Origin: Gnetum montanum
Taxonomy: Eukaryota; Streptophyta; Gnetopsida; Gnetales; Gnetaceae
DNA length: 64,000 bases
Assembly (NCBI GenBank): GCA_015680685.1
Contig: MNCI01006964.1
Coordinates: 735,454 to 799,453 of the forward strand
Direction: 5' to 3'
Positions 11,400 to 23,700 of the stretch are shown here, in pieces. Positions within the stretch are counted from its first letter, which is position 1. Every line of letters starts with the position of its first letter. The translations under genes were made by a program, and so were the position numbers. Under the pieces are notes generated by a model. The model did not search any database. It had not been told where the DNA came from and saw nothing but the letters and a program-made list of their open reading frames with translations.

Positions 11400-13585
11400 T
11401 GGACATGAAAATTGAGAGTTTTGAAGCTTTGATGTTTGGCCTCCACTATTTCCATGTTGGCTAGTGTGGAAGGAGGGACCCTAAGCATGGAAACCAAGGG
11501 AAGTAGACTTTGGAACATCTATAGTTCCAAAATTGAGGTCCTAGGGCCTCCCCAAAGTAGCATAAGGCCAATTCTATCAAGAAATTAGACACTCCAAAGG
11601 TTTGTAAAAGCCAAAAAGCATGATTTGTAGCCTTCCTAACTTGCTTCCATGCTAGCCAACATGGAAGAGATGGGCTTTAGTGTTGAGAATAAAATCCAAG
11701 AAAAAACAAGGTTAAACATGGTCAAGCAGGTAATTGAAACCCAAACACTAAACTTGTGCATCCTCTAGATTCATTTTAAGGAAATTTGAGTCAATTTCAG
11801 GTGTCAAAACATATTGAAATAGCTTCCCCTCCCCCCCTTCTTCCACACTCAGCATAGCATCACTAATGTGGAAGACTGGGGGAACACTTGCTTCATGGAT
11901 TCATGATGGTTTGAGAGCATGTTAACTACGTTCCTAGGCTCCTAGGACCATAGGTCATGATTCTATAATTTTTTAGCTGATATTGGTTATGTTTGGAGGT
12001 CATTCAATGGACCTAGGGTCTTACCCCCCCCCCCCCCTATTTCCATGTTGGGGGAGTTACTCCAGTGTGAAAGATTGAGAGGAATGGGGTTTGGGGGCCT
12101 AATGAGGTCAAATGAACAAACGTTTAAGGCTATGAGGTCCTAGGCTTTTCCAACATAGATCTTTAACTTCTAGGAGTGTTATCTTGCAATCAAAAGTGGA
12201 AAGGTAGTCTTCCCCCCTTGTTTCCATGCTACCAAGCATGGAGAGGATCCCCTCTAGTGTGGATGAAGAAAGGATCCCAAATCTAGGCTAATTCAAGTTA
12301 TAATCGACTATTCATGTTAGCTCCCAAAGTTACTAGGATCAAAGGTTAGGGTTCTAGGTCAAATTTTGATAATTTTGAGTGTTTTCAAGTGTTTTTGGGC
12401 TTGCCCCCATTTTTCCACATTGGGGATGGCAAAGTTAGAATGGAAGAATAAAGGGAGATGCTTTTTGCTCATGTAGGATCAATTTTTAAGGTTTCGAGAT
12501 TCCAAAGAGTAAATATAGGGTTCTAGGGTGCATGTAAGGTTATTTGGTATTATTTTAAGGTGTCCATAGTTTCAAATGAGTCCTCCTCTTAGTCTCCACA
12601 CTAGCTAGCATAGAAGAGAGGACTCCTAGCATGGAAGAATTACAAATCTCAAATTTGCTCTAGTTTTGGCCTCAATCAACCATGCATGTGTGCTTCCAAT
12701 GTTATTGGGGTCAAGTACTAGGGTTTGAGATAAAGTTTGATTAATTTGAATGTTTTTTAGGTGTTTTTTGAGCTCCACCCCATTTCTTCCATTTCAAAGA
12801 TGGTATGCTCATTGTACAATATTGGGGGAAGCCTTTTAGCCATCTATGGTCACTTTTGTAGGGTTTGAGGGCTCTAGAAGATGTGAAAGTGGTCTTAGGA
12901 CCCATGTAAAGTTGTAGGTTGTCTACATAGGTGTCTAAAGATCATATTGGAGTTCCTCCAAAGTTTTTCCCTTTCTTCCAGGCTAGCTAGTATGGAAGAG
13001 AAAGCTCTCTCTGTGGAATAACTAAGGAACCCTAGTCTTTAACATTTTCTATCATTTCTAGCCATGCATGTAGGTTTCTAAGGTTGCTAGTCTCAATTGT
13101 TACTACCTAGTGTCAAAACTTGGTAACTTTAAGGGTTGTTAGATATTTTTTTTGATTTTTTCCCATTCTTGCATGCTATGGTTCTCATGCTTAGCATAGA
13201 AGATTAGGGGAAATGGTTTTTTAGTATTTATGATCAATTTTTGTGGGTTAAAGTGTCTTTGGATGTGCAAATAGGGTTTTGGGACACACATAGGGCTTTC
13301 TGGCATTCATTTAAGGTCTTTAAAGATTATTTTCAAGTTCCCCCAATGTTTCCCACTTTCTTTCATGCTACCCAGTGTGGAAGAGGTGACTCATAGCATG
13401 GAGAAACTAGGGGGCTCTACTTTTCACTAATTTTTATCACTTTTGGCCATGCATGTGTGTCCACAGGATTACTAGTCTTGACTATCGATGCCTAGGATCA
13501 AAATCTAGTAATTTTAATGTTTTTGAGAGGGTTTTTAGGCTTTTCCCTTCCATCCATGTTAGAGCTAGCATGCTCAATGCGGATG
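11400..13585 (-). repeat. Tandem array of ~190-bp units paired as ~380-bp units, first part
   Basis: A block like TTCCATGCTAGC...ATGGAAGAG recurs at about 11430, 11640, 11845, 12030, 12215, 12410, 12590, 12785, 12972, 13160, 13352 and 13550, a spacing of 180-210 bp. Alternate units are more alike: those at 12300, 12680, 13060 and 13440 share the extended pattern CCATGCATGT...GTTTTTNAGG, giving a ~380-bp higher-order period. It lies between antisense gene and pol of element B. Poly-C (12024-12037) occurs in one unit. Confidence 0.75.
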
Positions 13586-13590
13586 GGATC
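13586..13590. other. Target-site duplication of element A, left copy (GGATC)
   Basis: GGATC directly precedes the 5' LTR start TGAAACACC, and the same five bases directly follow the 3' LTR at 32432-32436. Five-base duplications are standard for Ty3/gypsy integrases. Confidence 0.9.
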
Positions 13591-15144
13591 TGAAACACCA
13601 TAAAAATTTTGGCTAACACTTGTAGCAGAAATTGAGCTAAGTCATGATTGGTCCCCGGCATGACCAAGCTTGAAATCCTCAAAAACAGCATCAAACGGAG
13701 CAAAAATTGAACAAGCAAGGGTTCCTCGAGATCCATTGGAGACTACATCAAAATCTGTCAACAAGAACTGTAGGTTTTAAACTTAAAACACTTAGTCTTA
13801 ACTAAGTATACTTCATGCACACAGGCCTGCACGCCCAGCGTACAACTCAGCGTACAGCTCAGCGTGCAGCAACTTTTGAGCCCCAAAAATGAGTCAAAAC
13901 ATGTTAGAATCGAGTGTCTAGACCCCCCCCCCCCCAGGACCTTCCTAATGGTCCCCAACAACTCTCAGGTACATAAATTCAAATTTTGGGCTCCTAATGA
14001 TGGGTTTTCATGCCTGCACGTTGGCCCGCACGCCCAGCGTGTACCATCATAGGCAAATCAAAACAAACATTCAGAGCATGATTTTCATAGGAAATAAACT
14101 CCTAGAGGTAGGGAAAATATCATACATCATCTTGGGCTCCCAAAAATCAAGTTGTGACTTGGAAAAGTGGCACTTTCATGCCTGTACGCCGGCATGCATG
14201 CCCTGCATGCCCAGCGTGTACGCCCAACGTGTACACTTTTGGAGCCTCCTAAAACCCTATCAAATCAAGGTCAAATGAGCCCAAAATCAACAAGCAGCAT
14301 CCTCAAGACATCAGGCATCCAGATCCATCCTCAAAACTAGCTTCACAATTTGAAATTTGGTCAAAAATTCTTCATGCTTACCCATACGCCGTCCAGTGTG
14401 CGGAGTCTATACGCCCAGCGTGTACACGCCACCATGGTTCACGTTGTACACTTGTAAAATTTCATTCTACTGCACTCGGTCGACATTCCACATGTAACCC
14501 GATCTGAAATTCCAGTGTCCCACAGCCAATCATCCCATCTTAGATCCAAATTTAATGCCCAAACTTGTACAAAAGCCCATATTTTAGACCTGATCAAGGT
14601 TCGAAAATTGAAGAGAATCGGGGCAAAAATTTAGGGCAATCGGCTAAGAACATCGAGAACACCCATCCTATATGCTGGACTTGGACCTTGCGCACTGAGC
14701 ATACAGCTTCCATGCTATGCTTGAAGTTTAAACCAGCATACCATCACCCCTCCGCATCCACCAGGGCTCTTCATCCACCTTGTGCCAAATCCACAACTGT
14801 GTTTAGATTAGTGAATTGTAATTTTCATCATGCAATAATATTGCTGCATTTTTGGCTAAGATTTGCTACAATTTTCATTCATTATTGTTTACCTCTTGTT
14901 TACATCCCTGCACATTTATGTTCTGGTTTACACTTATTATGCTATTTACATATAGCCCAGCGCATTGCACATTGGCATACGTTTGGGGAAATCCTTGTCT
15001 GATCTACGTGTGGACCATCCACGGTACTCTACCTTCGTCAGTTCCAGTTCACCCTGAAGCGAAGGTAGGGTATTTTGTGTTTGTCTGTGGATCTCTCGGT
15101 GTCTTTTTCATTCCAGTCGGGCACTGATGATTTCAGACAATACA
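13591..15144 (+). repeat. 5' LTR of element A (1554 bp)
   Basis: It starts TGAAACACCATAAAAATTTT and ends CAGACAATACA. The 3' LTR at 30884-32431 matches along its whole length. It contains many AGCGTGTAC/CACGCTG words (for example 13830-13870, 14200-14235) and a 14-C run at 13922-13935 that is only five C in the other LTR. Confidence 0.92.
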
Positions 15145-15149
15145 GAAAA

Positions 15150-15167
15150 TGGTGCTATAAGGAGGGC
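15150..15167 (+). promoter_or_regulatory. Probable primer-binding site of element A
   Basis: TGGTGCTATAAGGAGGGC begins five bases after the LTR end. The same sequence, changed only by transitions, follows the LTR of B (minus strand, 43852 to 43835), and a close version follows the LTR of E (53150) at the same five-base offset. I could not assign the tRNA. Confidence 0.6.
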
Positions 15168-15317
15168 TTGAAACTGTTTAAATCTACTCTGATCTCATGC
15201 ATCCATCCCCTATGCCTCTAATCTACCACCTGGTGTTCTCAGATTTACATTACATCAACATTAAATCTGATTTTGTTCCTCTCAAATATGTGTCTTGTTC
15301 TACAGCATTCTCAGCGT

Positions 15318-15716
15318 CTACATGCTGCCCAAGGTACCTACATGCTGTAGACCCTGTCTACACACTTCAACCACTTGCAACACACTGACCACTCTAGCTT
15401 TATGCTGACAGTTGTAGTCTACATGCCATGACCCCAATTTGCATGCTATGACCAGTTTTTGTATGCTAGTCGTTGAAGCCTGTACACTGGGACCCAGTCC
15501 ATACGCTGTGTAAACAGGCTGCATGCTACCTAATGTACCCACACACTGTAGACCCTATCTACACGCTGCAACCACTTACAACACGCTGACCACTCTAGCT
15601 TTATGCTGACAGTTGCAGTCTGCATGCCATGACCCCAATTTTCATGCTGTGACTAGTTTCTGTACGTTGGTCATTGAAGCTATCTACACGCTGTGTAAAC
15701 AGGATGCATGCTGCCA
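15318..15716 (+). repeat. Two ~200-bp tandem repeats in the leader of element A
   Basis: TAGACCCT(G/A)TCTACAC occurs near 15347 and 15547, CTCTAGCTTTATGCTGACAG near 15393 and 15593, and CTGTGTAAACAGG near 15506 and 15691. The two units fill the leader between primer site and gag and are full of (C/T)ATGCTG words. Confidence 0.8.
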
Positions 15717-15825
15717 ACTTAGGCGTATGCTAACAAGTATAGTCGTTTCATATTCGGCCATATCCTCACATGTACACCCTAACATTGTCTCCCATCCACC
15801 TAGTTACACTTACGACCTTTTCATC

Positions 15826-18800
15826 ATGAATACCGTCAATACAAACCTTTCACCCAAGTCCATTTCGAATACCGTTGGCCCCACAACGATGTCGATACCC
15901 ATTATGCAACCCATAGGGGTCCACAATGAGGTTAATCCTTGGGGAGGACTTTTCCGATCTCTTAGACTGCAAGGGAAGAATCCATCGTTCAATGTCATAA
16001 CACAAGCACAGTATAACTTCATATGTGTGAAGATCCAAGCCGGCTTGGCAGTAGATCAAACTAAACTAGAGGCCAAGAAACAATATGAATTGGTTCATAA
16101 GGGAGGACATGAGTTCATCCCCTCCCCGTATGACATCATCCCCATTCTAGAGCACTACTCTGAGCTCATTTCATAGCTCCTCCTGGTAAAAAGTCAATCT
16201 CAAGACCAATCCATAGTAAATCCTCAATTAGAAGAAGAGGAGGACTTTGCAGTGCAGTCTGAACACAAGGATTTGTACCATACTCTCAGTCCGCACACTT
16301 ACGCAAACCCATTATTTCATCCCTTCACGGGGGATAATATGTCTCTCCATTCATTTAAAACCACTCAAGCACATGTGCCTCAACAGGAACCATTCACTCT
16401 TGTCCCCACTCTCCCAATGACCGATACCCAATTCAATATACCCATCACCACTATTCCTCCCATTACCATGTCACCCCCTTTCTTACAAATACAACCCCAA
16501 CAACACCCCCCTCAAACTAATGTGGGAGTAACTTTCCCATCCCGAGTGATCAGGATGCCGTATGTGATACTAGCTTCTACATCTATGCACTATATACCAT
16601 GGATCCAAACTTAAGGGGCATCCTTCACCACTTCAACTCAACAAGTTCAAGGTGTTCCCCCACAAAATATGACTAGGTAGTGGGCTATGACTGGTATGCA
16701 ACCGCATCAACCCCCTCACTACAACATACCACCTCCTACAGTTCCACCCATGAACATCCCTGAAGTATAGCAACAAAAACAACAACAACCATTTTCTTAT
16801 AGTATGCTACCCTTAGTAGCACCTACCATGAATATTCCACAAGAGCAACCTCCAACCACTCAACTCTCCTCTTTCCAACCCACTGTGCAACAATCTAACT
16901 TGTATACGACACAACATGACCAATCTACTATCTTGCCTAGTGCCCAAGACTGGGCTGAAGCCAAAAAGCTGATGCAAGAGCTAACTGATGAAGTCAAGCA
17001 CCTCAAAACAGCTACCAACAAAGAGCTTAAGATAGTAGATTTCTATCAAGATGACCCTATCAACTCTTCAATTCCACCTCTAACATTACCTAAAGGTGTT
17101 TCCCTACCCACGTTAATCAAATACAATGGGGAAATAGACCCCCAACATCCATCTTGTAACATTTAGACTAGAGTGCGTGTTGCTTCAAGCATGGCCACAT
17201 GCCATCTTGCGAATGTTCCCCATGTCCCTCACAAGGAGAGCACTTGACTGGTATTGGGCTCTGCCCCGAAACTCCATAGCTTCTCTGGAAAATTTATTAC
17301 ACCAATTCATTACCAAGTTCAAGTATAACTTGAAGCCTGAAGCAACACTTAGCAGCCTCATATAGGTCAAGCAAGCATCGCTTGAACCTATTCAAAACTT
17401 TATTCAACGGTGGAGTGCTACCCTCAATGAGCTCCATGAGCCAATCCCAGACACTTACCTCCTCATTATTCTAAAGGGGTCCATTAATGATTTTGTGAAG
17501 TCCAAACTATACTATCTTAACACATGCACTCTTAGCCAAGCATTTGTACAAATAAAGAATATTGAAGGAGCTACGCAAAATAGTCATGATCCAACCTATT
17601 TAGCCTTTAGAAACCAACATAACAAGAAAGACAAAGAAAAGGCAAAGGAAACTATAGCAGCAGTAGTAGAAACACAACAAACGAGCACGAGACAACAAGA
17701 CAAACCGCCTGCTACCCCTGCTAACTATACTAGACTAGCTTCTGCTACTGCGCCTGAACCTTCTACATCGCAAACTGCTACAACAGGTCATGCCCAAAAC
17801 TTTGAGAGGAAGGATCCCTCTCAATACACACCATTGCCTACAAAACCTTCTCAACTATTTGACCAACTTTTGAAGGACAGAATGATGAAACACAAGCAGA
17901 TGTCTCCTGCAGCTATTCAAAGACATGATCAATTCTGTGAATTGGTCAAGAATCTAGGCTTGGCCACACCTAATGAGCCTCCTGTCCCAAAAGGCTTTAG
18001 ACTCGATAGGTTTTGCGAATACCATCAATGTAATGGGCATGGTACCGACTTTTGTTTTGCCCTAAAACAAGACATCCAACAAATAATAGATAGGGGCAAA
18101 ATAACTTTCGATGAGTCCAACCTAGTCCAACCGTAAAACCAATCCATGGGCATATATAAGGACCCACTAAATACTAAGGAAGCACCATACATAATTAACA
18201 CTATCTACTTAGATAATGAACAAGAAGCACCTAGGATTAATACCATTTATTTATATAATGAACAGCAAACACCTAAGAGACCCTTCGCAATTCATATTCC
18301 TTCTACTGCACAAACACCCGCACCTCAATCATCATACCCTCCATATACCCCACCTACCCCACAAAGACCCTATGTCATCCGAATACCCCCCACGGTGGCA
18401 GCCTCTACCATACCACCATAATACAAACCATACGTGGTGCATGTACCTCCTACCACTACAACCTCAAACACGCAACCTCTAACCTGGCTCGCTCCCTATG
18501 TAGTCCGGGTGCCACCGGCAGTTGCAACTATGGAGGCACAGCCCCCAACTAGACCAACTCCATATGTTGTCAGGATACCCAAACATCCTAATAACCACCA
18601 ACCTTCCACTCCACAAACACAAAATAGACTGACCCTGTATTTTGTTAGGATGCCCAGGCAGCCTGACACTCAACCATCTTCAACTATCCAATCGCAACCC
18701 TGTCCTACTCCATACGTCATACAGGTTCCAAAGCAACTTGATGTTCAGAAACCAGATAGTCCCCTGCGCCACACGTGGGAACACCTGGCAGACAGGTTCA

Positions 18801-20098
18801 CATGGGAATGCTTGGAAATAGAACATCAACGGCTTGCCTTAGAACCCCCCAATCCTACTCCATTAAGTGCAGTACCCATGACATCACCTAATAATGAACC
18901 GAACATGAGCTATAAGGGAGAATCATCTGAAATACATGATGTATCTAGATCAATGGCTATGGAAGAAAACATCAAACCAGCTACACATGAGATAAAACTG
19001 TTGGGCCTGATGGACCAAGTAACCACTAACAAGCATGCACCTAACAGTAAAGATTTAGCAACAACCCTAACACAGGTCACGTAGGCATTTAAACAGAAAA
19101 ACACTTCATTAAGCCTATATGACCTAATGTTAACTTCTCAAACTCATCGCGAAGCCCTAGTACATATGTTGACATCAATCCTAGTAAATGAAGACTTACC
19201 TCTGAATGAATTTTCAATTCATGTGGTAATGTATGCGTCTCAAGGATCGACTTCTAAATCACTAGGCTTCCACACTAACAACATCAAAATTGATGAGAAA
19301 ATAGGAAAAGTAACAACCGCACCTATGTTCATGATGATACAAGTAAATCAATTCAAAATACATCGAGTGCATGTAGATGACGGAGCTACCACAAACGTAG
19401 TACCCTATCCCGTCATTGAACAATTAGGGATCACAGAACTAATTAAACCAACCTCCACGACATGTTTAAAATCGTTTAGTGGATCACGCGTAGTAGTAAA
19501 AGGCATCATAACTTTGGAATTTTTAGTAACGGGTTGATTCCCCACATCTGCTAACTTTGTTGTCATCGATGAAATGCCAGGGTTCAATTTAATATTAGGA
19601 AGACCCTGGTTGGCTCAACTTAAAGTAGTCTCTTCACCCATACACCAAGAGATTCACTTGCCTTATGAAGGTGGTGAAATCATTATACACAGGGAGGCTG
19701 CTACACCTACCATCTCGTCACATACAGATACAAACCAAGGCTCGGAGGTTAAGTTTGAAGAACCTAAACAGGATGAGACAAAGCAAAAACAAAGTTGCAC
19801 GCGACCAATAGACAATGATCCATTAGATGTAAAAGAAACTTCACCTAACATAGAAACACCCATACCTAAAATTATACATATACCGCCTAACCCAGAAACT
19901 ACAACAAACATCGAAACTACTGAACATACGGAAACACTAGAAGACACCAACATAGAGCCTGTTCCATCGAACGTCCCTTGGGCTGAATTACAGTTCAACA
20001 TGATCAGCGAAGGGAATGCTGAGTACAGGATCATACCTATTAACACCACTCCTAATGTTAAATTAAGAAAACTCAAAAAATTACTAAACCAATAAGCT
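15826..20098 (+). pseudogene. gag-protease of element A
   Basis: The likely start is ATG at 15826. Frame 1 runs to about 17150, then frame 2 to the final TAA, with one frameshift near 17150 and scattered stops (16174, 16612, 17363, 18134, 18419, 19082, 19535). Order: an N-terminal region with NFICVKIQAGLA; the capsid domain around LDWYWALPRNS (17248) and NDFVKSKLYYLN (17489); a Cys/His segment CEYHQCNGHGTDFC at about 18015-18056; a Pro-rich region with repeated PYVVRIP (18270-18740); then protease with VHVDDGATTNVVPYP (19370) and LILGRPWLAQL (19589). Catalytic D-x-G is kept as DDG. About 1400 codons, one polyprotein. Confidence 0.85.
18270..18740 (+). repeat. PYVVRIP-type peptide repeats in gag-pro of element A
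   Basis: At least seven copies of P-Y-(V/F)-(V/I)-(R/H/Q)-(I/V/M)-P are spaced 25-40 residues apart in a Pro/Thr/Gln-rich linker between the gag Cys/His segment and protease. Element B keeps related copies in the matching place on minus (EPYVIWVPP near 40905-40935, SFVIRVHQP near 40800-40825). Confidence 0.6.
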
Positions 20099-20099
20099 A

Positions 20100-20285
20100 C
20101 ACCATTGTCCAAAATGACGTTAAACTATCACATGTCCAAAACGACATAAAACTAGCCATGGCCAAAAATGGCTGGTTACCAAGAAATCCACCAATATCAC
20201 TTGAAACTTCTCTTGTTTACACATAGCCCGAAATAGCCTTAAACTAGTGCGTGGGACCTGCAATGGCCTTAAACTAGAGCATTTT
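20100..20285 (+). repeat. Module-boundary motif cluster (element A, after protease)
   Basis: Units such as AAAATGACGTTAAACTATCA, AACGACATAAAACTAGCCA and CAATGGCCTTAAACTAG recur every 35-55 bp directly after the protease stop. Core: (A/C)(T/C)GAC-N2-TAAACTA. Confidence 0.65.
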
Positions 20286-20711
20286 CTTACATTTTTTTCT
20301 CTTAATTCAAGTTCGTTGTTCGAATATATGCTTACATTGTTGCGTTATCAATTACAGTTTTCCTTTGCATCCCCCTTTTACACGATTATGCTTCAATTAC
20401 AATTACATTCCTACTTGCATTCCTACTTCATGCAATACACTTAAACTACAAAATGAAAAAAAAAAACATTTTACACTATTGCATTGTGTTTACATTCAAA
20501 AAATCAAAAGAATAAAAATATTTTCACTTCAAATCTACATTTATCAATGTTCAAACAAACTCAAAATTAAAACAAAAAAATGAATAACAGAAAACTCAAC
20601 CAAAAAATTGTATAAATGTATCAAAGTCACATTACAACTTAGCACAATGTCTCCACACGATACATAGATCACATACATAATCATTTTAACAACAAAAACA
20701 TCAAATCGAAA

Positions 20712-23700
20712 CTAGGCATCAAATCCAGGAGGAGCTTGATGTTCAGGCTCCTCCACATCATCTTGCCCCACTCCGCTAGGGCCACCTTCCTGGCCACCGT
20801 CATCGTCATGACTCTGTAAAAGTTAAAAGAAAATAATTAACACAAGAAAAGGGGATGACATTTTCTACTAAAAAACTAATGCACAAAATTGACAAGTTTA
20901 AACAACTTACCGAAGAAGACCCTCGTAGACCAAACTCCAGTCAACGAAGGATTTCCTCTTCAGGGACACTTGCCCAGTCGGTTCCATCAAGACCCAGATC
21001 AACGTCGGCTATGACCTTCCCTTTGTCCACCGTGGACCAAGTGGGATGTTTAAGAGGAAACTCGCCCACAGTAACCTCCCCAGAAGCAATAGTGATAACC
21101 CTCTTGGGAGACTCCATCTCTACCACAGTGTTCTTAGAAAACACATCAAATGAAGATCGTAAGCCTAAACCATCTACAAACATCTCTAGCTGACACTTAT
21201 CTATCAATAGTTCCTTCAATTATTTTTTATAATGATACTTATGCGTCTTTTCATCTTGACCCCATTTCAGTACCTTAGACGCAAAAGCTTTCCAATCCTG
21301 ACATTTGAGATTCAGCAAATCAATTTGTGCCTTCCATTTGGCTAGCTCCCAAATCATAGTTACTTAGCAATTCAATAAATTCCAATACCTAGTATAAGTA
21401 ATCTCAAAGGTTCGCCAAGAATCATCATCCATCAACCTCACTAAGGCAAACTCATAGCACAATTTCAAATCATCTCGTTCTACCATTAACCTGGCAGTCT
21501 CCTTTTCCCTTGCCTGAATTTGCAACCATAGTTTCTTAATGGAATGCCTACAAGTCCAAAGAGACTTGGCATTCTGCACAACACATTCTACCACCTCATC
21601 ATAGATCTATCTTGGCACTTGCTCAATCTCTAGTGGTAGTGCAGGTAGACTGTCAATGCAAGTTGCCTCAGATGGATCCCACTTCAGTTTAGTCCCTATC
21701 CACGTGAGAAGAACATGCATTAGACATCGGATGGTGGAAACGAATGTGAAAACCCAAGGACTCAAAATGCTTAAGAGATATATACCTATTTCAGGGTGAG
21801 CTTGCTGGATGCGATCAACTACCTCATCAATGATACCAAGGAAAAAATCTAGTTTACTTGGCATTTCAATCCAAGTAAATGGTTCATGTGTAGGAGACGG
21901 GTCAACTTCGGCGGTCGTTTCCATAGGAGCCTTCATAATAGGTATTTCCAAACGGACATTAGGATTCATCCTAGCTTCAACATTTCTACCTAGCAGTAGA
22001 AAAAACATACAATTAAAACTTTCAATAATGGAAAAAACAATTCAAGATCTGAATAAACATAATAAGGAGAACATACCGGAATCTCTGTCCTCTTCCGGAT
22101 TCAGGGGATCACCAAAGTCTAACCTTCCTCCGAAGAAACCATCAAACATCTCGTTGACTACATCCTGATCATCAATGTGACCCTTTTCTGTGGTGTCTCC
22201 CTCCCACTCTTTTACTTCTTCACTCAGTGGGGCAAGGGCTTCCATTTTGTTATTGCCTACTTCGTCCTCCTCATTCAACTTCATTGGGACTTCCTCCTCC
22301 TCGGCAATCGGCGTCAACACCTCCTTTCTCACTTCGGGGGTAGGCTCTGATGACATTTATAAGTGCAACATTGAATAAATGACATTCAAGAGTAAGATAC
22401 CTTTGTATAAATGGTTGTAAAATAAAATAAAAATAATAGTAATGATAATAAAACAAGGATAAATAAGTGAACTAGGCTTACATACCCTGTGCTGGCATTT
22501 TAAACCGTATGCATTTCACCTTGGGTTCATCTACATTTGGGGCCACCTCTCTAGAGCGCTTAGGTTGTTGAACCTTCGATTTTTCCTTCCTAATTGTTTC
22601 CTTGATTACTCGGTTGGTTCTTCTAGCAGTATAGGGCACATCACCTGGTTCCAACCCTATGCTGTCACGCATATGAATTGAATGGCTAGATGATCCCTCC
22701 GTTGTAACAGAAACCGATTCGTCAATTCCCTCAGGAGCATCTTAGGATTTTGTGACCTCAAATAAATGGCGAATCCATGGGCGAGATAGTTGTCCACCTT
22801 CCCTTAACATGTACTTGTTGTCCACGCGAACAACTAGAAATTCAGCCAGCCGACACAAATCACCGGTGAAGAATGCAAAGGTGAAATTGGATTGCACCTC
22901 AATGTTTGAATGCAACGTCACTATCTCCCCATGGAAACCTGAGAGCAAAAATTGTGCTCAATTATAGCATACCCTAGTCTCCAGAATCATGCACATGATG
23001 CGCACAGACTCTACCCCAAGATTCCTCACTTGAGACAGGGACTTTGGAAATACTCGTGCTCTGAACAGGGGGTACAACTCATTGACTTCGATCACTTTTG
23101 ATTTTCCCTGCATAGGGAATCCCTTAGCTCCTTTAAGAACACCCAACTAGTCCTCCAATTCACAAACCACATGGATCTCTTTCTGTGCTCCTTTAGTCCC
23201 AGCTACTGGTACACCGAAGAAGTCTGAAAAGAACTCCTCCGACAGATGGAAGGCCACTTTGATCCCCTTGACGCGAGTACTATAGTAAGTAACCGCTTCG
23301 TTGAAAGAATCAATGATAGCAATCATCTCGCTCACAGAAACATCAAGACTTGGGGCCGCAAATAACTCCATGAGGCTAGCATCGCACAGAAAATTGATGA
23401 TATGTGACAGTGCCTTCTCACGCAACCATCGTTGTGCATCACTGATCTCCCCAAATTTCATGGCTAAAGTGCCCTCGGTCTACCTAGTTGTGATGGTGAC
23501 TCCACCAGGGGGGACATCCACTGTATGCACAGGATAACATCGATGGAGTCAATAAAACCAATGATGTAACAGAACAAACAAACGTTCAGCATAAGAAATA
23601 CCATTACTTACCATCAGATAATGGATTAGGATCATTAGGAGTCAAATCAGCATCACATGGGAAAACTGGCCCACTACGGGACCAATCCCCATGTAGCCAC

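Noticed and set aside
12024-12037. Poly-C run as a functional signal (also 13922-13935).
   Set aside because: Only five C occur at the matching place in the other LTR of A; more likely slippage or sequencing error.
11400-13585. Centromeric or free-standing satellite DNA.
   Set aside because: Only about fourteen diverged units, confined to element B's spacer between antisense gene and pol.
19663-20112. A 149-codon minus-strand frame opposite the protease.
   Set aside because: Low-complexity Val/Ser/Gly shadow of the real protease frame, no conservation in element B.
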